In this document: in pieces, positions 1 through 5,765 of the stretch
How the letters are laid out: each line of letters opens with the position of its first letter
Position numbering within the stretch: position 1 is the first letter of the stretch
Source of the DNA: a bacterium
Lineage (GTDB): Bacteria > Vulcanimicrobiota > Vulcanimicrobiia > Vulcanimicrobiales > SCRA01
Assembly (NCBI GenBank): GCA_028869325.1
Contig: JAGWST010000500.1
Location: 1 to 9,693 of the forward strand
DNA: 9,693 nt
Direction of reading: 5' to 3'
Notes under the pieces: model-generated
Database searches by the model: none
The model's input: the letters and a program-made list of their open reading frames with translations, nothing else
What the model was told of the DNA's origin: nothing
Program-made: the position numbers and the translations under genes

Positions 1-1
1 C

Positions 2-319
2 AAGCGCCGCTGCTACTATCACTGGATCGAGCACCCCACGCTGGAACGCGAGCTAGAGATTCTACGCGCGCGCCTGCCGGGGATAGGAGCGGAGCTCACG
101 CGCGACGTCGCCACGGCCGTCGCGCGCCTGCGCGCGCTGGAGCTGCGCAAGCCGCCGGGCATCGCCGAGTCGCTCGACTGGGCGCAGGCGCTGGGTGCGC
201 TGGGCACCGAGCGCTTGGATGCCGAGGCCGCCGAGCGCACGCTCGGCATCGTCTTGAAATACCACGAGGACGCGGAGCTGGTCGTCGGGCGCGGGCTCGC
301 CGCGGTCGTGGGAGTGTAG
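2..319 (+). CDS. coxD: MoxR/CoxD-type AAA+ ATPase, C-terminal part (5' end outside window)
   Basis: The frame is open from the first bases of the window to a TAG at 317-319 and gives about 105 residues, so only the C-terminal lid of the protein is present. It opens with KRRCYYHWIEHP, close to the stretch that follows the sensor region in CoxD-like MoxR ATPases. It continues with a helical part containing LRKPPGIAESLDWAQAL and ends with LGIVLKYHEDAEL, both characteristic of this group. The Walker motifs must lie upstream. In CO dehydrogenase clusters CoxD works with the VWA protein CoxE in assembling the Cu-S-Mo active site of the large subunit (established for Oligotropha; inferred here). The neighbour, a CoxE-like VWA protein starting 5 bp later, supports this. 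A general MoxR ATPase partnered with another VWA protein is the alternative, made less likely by the XdhC and CoxG genes nearby. Confidence 0.88.
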   Translation, partial: KRRCYYHWIEHPTLERELEILRARLPGIGAELTRDVATAVARLRALELRKPPGIAESLDWAQALGALGTERLDAEAAERTLGIVLKYHEDAELVVGRGLAAVVGV

Positions 320-324
320 GCACC

Positions 325-1455
325 TTGCCGCCTCGCGGCGTCGCGGCGCTGGCCGGCTTCACGCGCGCACTACGCGTGGCGGGCCTGAGCGTGCCCGAAG
401 GCGGCACGCAGCTCTTCGCGGAGGCGCTACGCGCGCTCGACGCCACCCAGCCGCGCGCGCTCTACTGGTCGGCCCGCCTGGCCCTGCTGCGGCGCAGCGG
501 CGACCTGGAGAGGTTCGAGCGCATCTTTGCGGCCTACTGGACGGGCGTCCACACGTTGGTGCTCGCCGAGACCGAGCAACCGGCGCCGCGCCACCTGCAG
601 CTGGTGCCGGTAGGTCAGCGCGACGACCGCCGCGCGCAGGGCGCGGAGGGCGAGCCGCTGCCCGCCTCGCTCGCCTCCTCGGTCGCGCGACTGCGCGAGA
701 TCGACTTCTCCGACTACACCGAGCACGAGCACCGGCTGGCGGCACGATTGGTGGAGCAGTTGCGCGTGAGCATGCCGCTGCGCCGTTCGCGCCGCACCCG
801 TCCCGCGCCGCGCGGCCACCGCGTCGACCTCCGCCGCACGCTGCGCCGCAGCCTGCGCACGGCGGGAGATCCGCTACGCCTGGTCTACGGCCGCCGCCGC
901 GAGAAGGAGCGCCCGCTTATCTTGCTCTGCGACGTCTCCGGCTCGATGAGCGCCTACAGCCGGGCATTGGTGCAGTTTCTGCGCGCAGCCGTCGAGTCGC
1001 GCTCGCGCGTGCGCGTCTTCGCCTTCGGCACGCATCTGGTCGAGTTGACGGGCGTGCTGGCCGCATCCACCCGCGACGGCGCCCTGAGTGCCGCCGCGCG
1101 AAAGTTCGACGATTGGGGCGGCGGAACGCGCATCGGCGCCTCGCTGCAGAGCTTCGTGAGCCGGTACGCCCAACGCGGCGTGACGCGCGGCGGCGTGACG
1201 GTGATCCTCTCCGATGGCTGGGAGCGCGAGGACCCGGAGCTGGTGGGCGAGCAGATGCGGCGCCTGCGGCTGCTCAGCCATCGCGTCATCTGGGTGAACC
1301 CCAACAAGCGCGACCCGCGCTTCGAGCCGCTGGCGGCCGGCATGGCGAACGCCCTGCCGCATATCGACGCGCTCGTCGCGGGTCATAACCTGCGGGCCCT
1401 GGAAGGGCTGATGGCTTTGGTGCAACGCCTGGGCGACGAGGAGTCACGGCGGTGA
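325..1455 (+). CDS. coxE: CoxE-type von Willebrand factor A domain protein
   Basis: A 376-residue protein, normal for the CoxE/VWA-containing family. The N-terminal third is helical (residues 1-75, ending ERIFAAYW) and matches the usual start of the family. A short acidic segment IDFSDYTEHE (126-135) precedes an Arg-rich linker. The VWA domain follows with a complete metal-ion-dependent adhesion site: DVSGS at 203-207, T268 in GGGTRI, and D297 in LSDGWE. There is no signal peptide or membrane segment, so it is cytoplasmic. It is expected to act with the adjacent MoxR ATPase as a chaperone pair that inserts or activates the metal centre of CO dehydrogenase. The start taken is TTG at 325, which keeps the conserved N-terminal helices. 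A GGGAG-like ribosome site lies at 310-314 over the end of coxD. GTG at 376 is a possible later start. The stop overlaps the next gene by 4 bp (GTGA), implying coupled translation. Confidence 0.9.
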   Translation: MPPRGVAALAGFTRALRVAGLSVPEGGTQLFAEALRALDATQPRALYWSARLALLRRSGDLERFERIFAAYWTGVHTLVLAETEQPAPRHLQLVPVGQRDDRRAQGAEGEPLPASLASSVARLREIDFSDYTEHEHRLAARLVEQLRVSMPLRRSRRTRPAPRGHRVDLRRTLRRSLRTAGDPLRLVYGRRREKERPLILLCDVSGSMSAYSRALVQFLRAAVESRSRVRVFAFGTHLVELTGVLAASTRDGALSAAARKFDDWGGGTRIGASLQSFVSRYAQRGVTRGGVTVILSDGWEREDPELVGEQMRRLRLLSHRVIWVNPNKRDPRFEPLAAGMANALPHIDALVAGHNLRALEGLMALVQRLGDEESRR

Positions 1456-2552
1456 AAGACATTCTGGAGCAAGTGGAACGCTGGCGGCGCGATGGGCGCA
1501 GAGTCGCCGTCGCCACGGTGGTGCAGGTGGTGCGCTCCGCGCCACGCGGGCCGGGGGCGGCGATGGCGGTCAACGACGGCGGCGAGGTCGCCGGCTCCGT
1601 CTCGGGCGGCTGCGTGGAGGGGGCGCTGGTCGAAGAGGCGCAGCGCGTCCTGGCCGACGGACAGGCGCGGCTGGTCAGCTACGGCATCTCCGACGAGCAG
1701 GGCATCTCCGTCGGCCTCACCTGCGGCGGAACGATTCACTGCTTCGTGCAGCCGCTCTACGCGGAGTTCCCGGTGCTCGCCGAGGCGCTACGCCGCGACG
1801 ATCCGATCGCGCTCTGCATCGAGCTGGAGGGACCCGACACCGGCGCCACCATGCTCGTGCGTCACGACGGCGATGCCACCGGAACGCTCGGCAATCCCGA
1901 TCTGGCGCACCGCGTGCGCGCGGACGCCGTCTCCTGCATCGCGCGCGGCTCCACGATCGTTCGCGAGTACGGGCTGCGCGGCGAGCCGCTGGAGAGCGGC
2001 GTGCGCGCATTCATCGACGCCTTCGTTCCGCGCCCCGATCTCTACATCTTCGGCGCCGTCGACTTCAGCCGGGCGCTGGTGACGCTGGGGCGCCACTTGG
2101 GCTACCGCGTGACGGTGGTCGACGCGCGCCGCACCTTCGCCACCCGGCAGCGCTTTCCCGACGCCGATGAGGTGGTGGCGGCATGGCCGGACGAGTTTTT
2201 GGTGGAGGCGCGCATCGACGAGCGCACCGCCGTCTGCGTGCTCACGCACGATCCGAAGTTCGACGTCCCGCTGCTGAAGGTAGCGCTGCGCACGCGGGCC
2301 GGCTACATCGGCGCGATGGGGAGCCGCGCGACGCACGACCGGCGCGTGGCGCAGCTGCGCGCCGAAGGCATCACGGAGCGCGAGCTGGAACGCCTGCGCG
2401 CGCCGATCGGGCTCGACATCGGCTCGGCGACGCCGGAGGAGACGGCCGTCGCCATCGCGGGCGAGATCATTGCGCTACGCACGGGACACGCGGGCGGCTT
2501 CCTGAGCGGGGCTACGGGACCGATCCACAAGGCGCGCTCGCCCGTCGCCTGA
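1452..2552 (+). CDS. XdhC/CoxF-CoxI family molybdenum cofactor insertion protein
   Basis: A 366-residue protein with both domains of the XdhC/CoxI family. The N-terminal domain carries VSGGCVEGAL with C54 and the hallmark LTCGGTIHCF with C91. The C-terminal Rossmann-like domain begins at YIFGAVDFSRA (about 199-209), continues with GYRVTVVDARRTF, and ends with GAMGSR and PIGLDIGSATPEETAVAIAGEI. Family members bind molybdenum cofactor, take part in its sulfuration and pass it to xanthine dehydrogenase-type enzymes. In a cox cluster the client would be the CO dehydrogenase large subunit. The position right after coxE and the GAVDFSRA form of the nucleotide loop point to the CoxF-like branch, but CoxF and CoxI are paralogues, so no symbol is given. 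Translation starts at a GTG that overlaps the coxE stop. The next gene, hipA, converges on it with only 12 bp between the stops, where no clear terminator hairpin is visible. Confidence 0.92.
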   Translation: MKDILEQVERWRRDGRRVAVATVVQVVRSAPRGPGAAMAVNDGGEVAGSVSGGCVEGALVEEAQRVLADGQARLVSYGISDEQGISVGLTCGGTIHCFVQPLYAEFPVLAEALRRDDPIALCIELEGPDTGATMLVRHDGDATGTLGNPDLAHRVRADAVSCIARGSTIVREYGLRGEPLESGVRAFIDAFVPRPDLYIFGAVDFSRALVTLGRHLGYRVTVVDARRTFATRQRFPDADEVVAAWPDEFLVEARIDERTAVCVLTHDPKFDVPLLKVALRTRAGYIGAMGSRATHDRRVAQLRAEGITERELERLRAPIGLDIGSATPEETAVAIAGEIIALRTGHAGGFLSGATGPIHKARSPVA

Positions 2553-2564
2553 GCCAAAGGGCCG

Positions 2565-3860
2565 CTAGGCGATCTCCGGCTGCGGCGCTAGGCCGGCCGG
2601 CGGTGCGCTCGGGGCGAGCGTTGGTGCCGGCACCTGTGCAGAGCGTGGCGCGAAGAGCGGGACGCGAGCAATGTGGCGGTCCATCGCGTCCATGAAGTCC
2701 GGCGGCAAGAGCTGCCGATCGTTGAGGTGAGGCCACTCGGCGCGCATGCGCTCCACCATCTCATGCGCCGCGCTCAAAACGACGCCACGCGGCACGCGGG
2801 CGCGGCGCGCAAATCGCTCGAGGAGGTCGCCTGAGACTTGCTCCCACTCTTTCGTGCGCGCGATCGTCAGGGCGAGTTTGTCGCTCGGAATGTAGATGAT
2901 CGTCGAGACGTAATCATACGCGGGCGCCAGTTGCGGCGTCTTGCCGTCTGGGTAGATCACGCTCCAATTCTTCAAGTGCATGTCTGCGTTGCCGATGCCG
3001 ACCGAGAAGACGAGCCGGCGGACGAACTCTCTCGTCTGTTCCTCGCCCATCGTTCGCCAGATGCCGCTCAACATGTTGGCGTAGCTCACGTTGTCGTATT
3101 TGTTGGCTGGGTATTGATTGAAGATTTGGGCGAAGTCTTCGATATGGATGCGTTGCTCGCCGTTGCGATCAAAACGCTTGATATACATCGCCTTGCCGAG
3201 ATCCCTACGAACCTCCCGCGGCAAGTTCGCAATCTCAGGAGCCTCGACGAGGCCGATCTCCGGCACGTCGATGCCTACGCGCCGCGCGAAGGTGAGCATC
3301 GTAAACTCGTTCTCGGGAACGAGGGGATATGTGGCGGAGGGCATCTTCACGATCCATTTGCCGTTCTTGCCTTGTACGGGAATCGTGAGCCCGCCGTTCG
3401 CTTCACGTATCGCACTGAACTTGAGCTGGACACCGGCCAATGAGAACTTGAGAACGGCCGGATCGTCCTGAATCGCTCGTGGAATGACATCATCGCCGTC
3501 CTGCGGCGGCGCCTCGAAACCAGTCGCGTGCCGTGCGACAACAGCGCCGGGGAGGTCCTCTCCGAGCAGCCACAAGAGCGGGAAGTCGCGTGCGGGGTTC
3601 ACGTGTGCGCGCGCGGCCAAATAGTCGCGAAGATGACCTTCGGGCAAGAGATTTGCAAAGAACGGAAGCAGCCGAACCTGCGGTGGGCGCGCCGGTGCGG
3701 CTAGTTCTCCTTTGGCGTTGAAGAACCCGAGGCTAACGATGGGCCGGTTCGCGTCCTCAACGTATGTCCGATCGAACAGGAAGACGTTGTGATCGCTCGT
3801 GAGGTTGGTTATGGTGCCGACGCGGCGATCGCCAAGAGAGACGTCGAGGATATGCTGCAC
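2565..3860 (-). CDS. hipA: HipA-family serine/threonine kinase toxin
   Basis: A 431-residue HipA-type kinase, the toxin of a type II toxin-antitoxin pair; E. coli HipA phosphorylates glutamyl-tRNA synthetase and causes growth arrest and persistence. Residues 1-112 form the N-terminal HipA coupling domain. The kinase core then shows SLAGVQLKFS (140-149, counterpart of the mobile loop that carries the autophosphorylated Ser), the ATP-anchoring lysine in WIVKMPS (K172), the catalytic loop GIGNADMHLKN (D293, N298) and the metal-binding LAPAYDY (D316). All key residues are present, so the kinase looks intact. It starts at a GTG whose first base is the last base of the hipB TAG. G+C is visibly lower than in neighbours (30 of 60 bases in 3121-3180), except in the last 80 or so bases, which encode a Pro/Ala-rich tail (about 405-431). 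Low GC and orientation suggest acquisition. The target is unknown. Confidence 0.95.
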   Translation of the reverse strand: MQHILDVSLGDRRVGTITNLTSDHNVFLFDRTYVEDANRPIVSLGFFNAKGELAAPARPPQVRLLPFFANLLPEGHLRDYLAARAHVNPARDFPLLWLLGEDLPGAVVARHATGFEAPPQDGDDVIPRAIQDDPAVLKFSLAGVQLKFSAIREANGGLTIPVQGKNGKWIVKMPSATYPLVPENEFTMLTFARRVGIDVPEIGLVEAPEIANLPREVRRDLGKAMYIKRFDRNGEQRIHIEDFAQIFNQYPANKYDNVSYANMLSGIWRTMGEEQTREFVRRLVFSVGIGNADMHLKNWSVIYPDGKTPQLAPAYDYVSTIIYIPSDKLALTIARTKEWEQVSGDLLERFARRARVPRGVVLSAAHEMVERMRAEWPHLNDRQLLPPDFMDAMDRHIARVPLFAPRSAQVPAPTLAPSAPPAGLAPQPEIA

Positions 3861-4141
3861 TAGTCCGGTTCCACGGAGAAAAGCGGTTTCTCTTCGGGGG
3901 CCGGCCCCTGACCGGTGAGGGCATCGACCGTGTCCAGCAGCTCGGCCGGAATCAGCATCACCTCGAGCGAGAGCGCGCGGGCAATCTCTTGAAGGGTGCG
4001 TAGGCGCGGATCGCTCTTGCCCTGCTCGATCTTGGAGTAGTTGGTCTGGAGCAGGCCGCTGCGCTTGGCGACATCCTGTTGGGTCAGGCCGAGGGCTTGC
4101 CGGCGAGATCGCAGTGAATTAGATACAATAGCAGCTGCCAT
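3860..4141 (-). CDS. hipB: HipB-type XRE-family antitoxin / autorepressor
   Basis: A 93-residue protein with one Cro/C1-type helix-turn-helix covering roughly residues 8-62. The recognition part includes GLTQQDVAKRSGLLQ and SKIEQGKSDP, and the second half includes TLQEIARALSLEV. A loose acidic, Pro-containing C-terminal tail follows (about 70-93). In HipBA systems the antitoxin dimer binds operators upstream of its own gene and holds HipA in an inactive complex. The gene lies directly upstream of hipA with a 1-base stop/start overlap, the canonical arrangement. ATG at 4141 is chosen because it gives the complete HTH and sits 6 nt after a TATACT box. There is no convincing Shine-Dalgarno sequence, so the transcript may be leaderless. 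Repression through the repeat-rich region at 4160-4230 is inferred from family behaviour. Confidence 0.93.
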   Translation of the reverse strand: MAAAIVSNSLRSRRQALGLTQQDVAKRSGLLQTNYSKIEQGKSDPRLRTLQEIARALSLEVMLIPAELLDTVDALTGQGPAPEEKPLFSVEPD

Positions 4142-4147
4142 ACTCTG

Positions 4148-4153
4148 AGTATA
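4148..4153 (-). promoter_or_regulatory. Candidate -10 box of the hipBA promoter (leaderless)
   Basis: On the minus strand the sequence reads TATACT, one base from the consensus -10 hexamer. It ends 6 nt before the hipB ATG, which would place the transcription start at or next to the A of the start codon. No good -35 hexamer lies at the proper distance. The would-be -35 position (about 4171-4176) falls in or beside the inverted repeat at 4174-4187. Confidence 0.5.
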
Positions 4154-4159
4154 GCAAAT

Positions 4160-4230
4160 AAAATCTATATAAGCTAGCCACAGCTAGATTTAATAGCATC
4201 TATATTGTTGCCATTAGATACACAATACTA
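4160..4230. promoter_or_regulatory. AT-rich repeat region upstream of hipB, candidate HipB operators
   Basis: This stretch is far more AT-rich than anything else in the window (27 G+C in the 90 bases 4141-4230). It holds several short repeats: an inverted repeat CTAGC-N4-GCTAG at 4174-4187; ATCTATAT twice as a direct repeat (4163-4170 and 4198-4205), each followed by TAGAT (4185-4189 and 4215-4219) to make two ATCTA...TAGAT inverted pairs with 17- and 12-base spacers; and TATTGT-N13-ACAATA at 4203-4227. HipB proteins classically bind several palindromic operators in front of hipB, so these are plausible binding sites. The E. coli TATCC-N8-GGATA operator itself is not present. Function is inferred. 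Confidence 0.45.
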
Positions 4231-4235
4231 TTAAC

Positions 4236-4259
4236 ACCCGGGCGCCGCCCGCACCGGGT
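4236..4259. repeat. GC-rich inverted repeat (hairpin) between hipB and coxG
   Basis: ACCCGG at 4236-4241 pairs with CCGGGT at 4254-4259 across a 12-base loop. An alternative inner stem is GGGCG (4240-4244) with CGCCC (4246-4250). No T-run follows on either strand, so it is not a typical intrinsic terminator. It sits at the edge of the AT-rich island, where base composition returns to that of the host genes. Its role is unknown; it could insulate coxG from upstream transcription or be an insertion scar. Confidence 0.35.
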
Positions 4260-4343
4260 AACCGAACCGTCGTCCGCTACGCTCTCAGGCCTAGCATGTT
4301 CTCGCTACCGAGCACCCGACCGCGCCGCTTGGTCCCGATAGCA

Positions 4344-4349
4344 TATAAT
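4344..4349 (+). promoter_or_regulatory. Candidate -10 box for coxG (leaderless promoter)
   Basis: A perfect TATAAT ends 7 nt before the ATG of coxG at 4357. Transcription would begin at or one base before the start codon, giving a leaderless mRNA. There is no Shine-Dalgarno sequence in the short gap. No -35 consensus is seen about 17 bp upstream (4321-4326 reads CGCGCC), and TTGGTC at 4329-4334 is too close. It would be the only promoter visible for coxG and the genes coupled to it, since hipBA separates coxG from the genes before it. Confidence 0.55.
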
Positions 4350-4356
4350 CTGACCC

Positions 4357-4815
4357 ATGGAGATCACGAACACCGCACGTATCGAAGCCCCGCTCGATCG
4401 CGTTTGGGAGGTCCTGCGCGATATTCCGCGCACCGCGCGCTGCCTGCCAGGAACCACCATCACGGAGCGGATCGACGCGGAGACCTACCGCGCCGACGTA
4501 ACCCTGAAGGTCGGGCCGGTGCAGCTGACCTACCGCGGCAAGCTGCATCTCGACTCGCTCGACGAGTCGAGCCACTCGGCGGTGATGAGCGTGGAGGCCA
4601 GCGATACCAAGGGGCGCGGCAACGCCGCCGCCACCGTGCGTACCGCTGCGCAGGCGGATGGCGGCGCGACGGCCATCACGGTGACCGCCGACGCGCGCAT
4701 CGCGGGCGTCCTGGCGCAGTTCGGCGGCATGATCCAGAGCGTGGCGGGGCGTCTGCTGGCGCAGTTCGCCTCCAACGTGCGCGAAGAGGTCGAGCGCGGG
4801 ACGAGCGCCGTATGA
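4357..4815 (+). CDS. coxG: CoxG, SRPBCC-fold CO dehydrogenase accessory protein
   Basis: A 152-residue protein of the CoxG family (SRPBCC/START-like fold). The opening MEITNTARIEAPLDRVWEVL, with LPGTTITERI soon after, is the standard start of this family. The middle alternates beta strands (KVGPVQLTYRGKL, SVEASDTKGRGNAAA). The end is the long helix around FGGMIQSVAGRLLAQFASNV that closes the fold. It has essentially only the core domain, with no long C-terminal tail. CoxG has been linked to membrane attachment of CO dehydrogenase and, in mycobacteria, to carrying menaquinone to the enzyme as electron acceptor; that role here is by homology. Classical clusters run coxD-E-F-G, but here a hipBA pair lies between the XdhC gene and coxG. 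The stop overlaps the next ATG by 4 bp (ATGA), coupling coxG to the ROK kinase. Confidence 0.93.
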   Translation: MEITNTARIEAPLDRVWEVLRDIPRTARCLPGTTITERIDAETYRADVTLKVGPVQLTYRGKLHLDSLDESSHSAVMSVEASDTKGRGNAAATVRTAAQADGGATAITVTADARIAGVLAQFGGMIQSVAGRLLAQFASNVREEVERGTSAV

Positions 4816-5765
4816 GCCAGGACGGAGGCGCGTATGCCGTCGGAGTGGATCTCGGCGGCTCTCACGTGATGGCCGCGCTGGTCGATCGTCAAGGCAAGAT
4901 CGGCGACCGGCACGAGCTAGACCTCGAGGATCACGATCCGTCAAAGGTCGTCTCGGGCTTGGTGGGCTGCGTCAAGAGCGCGCTGGCCGATGCGAAGAGT
5001 CGCGAAGTTGCCGGCATCGGCATCGGCTCGCCGGGGCGCGTCGACGCGCAGACCGGCATGGTGCACTACTCACCGAACTTCGAATGGCACGACGTCCCGC
5101 TCGGCGAGCTCGTACAGAAGGAAGTAGGGCGTCCAGTGCACGTGCTCAACGATGCGCGGGCGGCCACGCTCGGCGAGTACACCTTCGGCGCGGGGCGCGG
5201 CACCAGGGACTTCCTGATGCTCACGCTGGGCACGGGCATCGGCGGCGGCATCGTGTTGGACGGCAGGCTCGTCTTCGGCCACGGGTGGACCACGGGCGAG
5301 GTCGGCCACCATCAGATTCGTGCCGGCGACGGCTTCGTCTGCAGCTGCGGAAAGGTTGGCTGTTTCGAGGCGCAGGCGTCGGGCACGGGATTATTGCGCC
5401 ACGTCCTGGCGGCGGCACCGTCGTTTCCGCGCAGCCAGCTCACCCGCCGGGTACGCAAGGTCGGTACCAAGCTCATTCGCAAGGCGGCCGAGGAGGGCGA
5501 TCAGCACGCGCGCCTCGCCTGGGATCGCTGGATCGACGATCTGGCCATTGGCCTCGCGAATCTGATCACGGTCCTGAACCCCGAGCGCATCGCGCTCGGC
5601 GGCGGCGTCTCCAGCGCCGATGACTTCATGCTCAAGCCGTTGCTGCCCAAGGTGCGGGCGCTGACCACGATGGCCGATCCCATGGGCTTTGAGATCGTGA
5701 CGGCGCAGTTGGAGAATGACGCCGGCGCCATCGGCGCCGCAACGCACGTGCTGCAGTTGGCGTGA
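4812..5765 (+). CDS. ROK-family sugar kinase (glucokinase-like)
   Basis: A 317-residue ROK protein with no N-terminal DNA-binding domain, hence a kinase rather than a repressor. The ATP phosphate loop is GVDLGGSHVMAAL near the N terminus, and GIGIGSPGRVD follows. The catalytic base is D114 in VLNDARAATLGE, and LTLGTGIGGGIVLDG is the second glycine-rich loop. The ROK signature has E163-V-G-H166-H and the zinc-binding cysteines C177, C179 and C184 in CSCGKVGCFE, followed by SGTGL. The expected reaction is ATP-dependent phosphorylation of glucose or a related hexose or N-acylhexosamine; substrate cannot be told from sequence. The ATG at 4812 is chosen because it overlaps the coxG stop and starts right before the domain. 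The same frame is open further upstream from 4296, but that part is out of frame over coxG and lacks family similarity. The stop overlaps the glycoside hydrolase GTG. Confidence 0.92.
   Translation: MSQDGGAYAVGVDLGGSHVMAALVDRQGKIGDRHELDLEDHDPSKVVSGLVGCVKSALADAKSREVAGIGIGSPGRVDAQTGMVHYSPNFEWHDVPLGELVQKEVGRPVHVLNDARAATLGEYTFGAGRGTRDFLMLTLGTGIGGGIVLDGRLVFGHGWTTGEVGHHQIRAGDGFVCSCGKVGCFEAQASGTGLLRHVLAAAPSFPRSQLTRRVRKVGTKLIRKAAEEGDQHARLAWDRWIDDLAIGLANLITVLNPERIALGGGVSSADDFMLKPLLPKVRALTTMADPMGFEIVTAQLENDAGAIGAATHVLQLA

Noticed and set aside
2553..2600. Terminator between the convergent XdhC and hipA genes
   Set aside because: The 12-bp gap and flanking codons show no stem with a following T-run on either strand.
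2838..3443. Open frame of 201 codons on the + strand opposite hipA
   Set aside because: It lies entirely within a clear HipA gene on the other strand, has no family motif, and its composition is that expected from the complement of hipA codons.
2564..4295. Short inverted repeats GCTAGGCC (2587-2594) and GGCCTAGC (4288-4295) near both ends of the hipBA module
   Set aside because: They could be imagined as terminal repeats of a mobile unit, but 8-bp matches of this composition are expected by chance over the compared range, one copy is inside hipA, and there is no transposase or target duplication.
4296..4811. Longer N-terminal part of the ROK kinase starting at ATG 4296
   Set aside because: The upstream extension is an Arg-rich translation overlapping the whole of coxG out of frame, whereas ATG 4812 overlaps the coxG stop and directly precedes the ROK domain.
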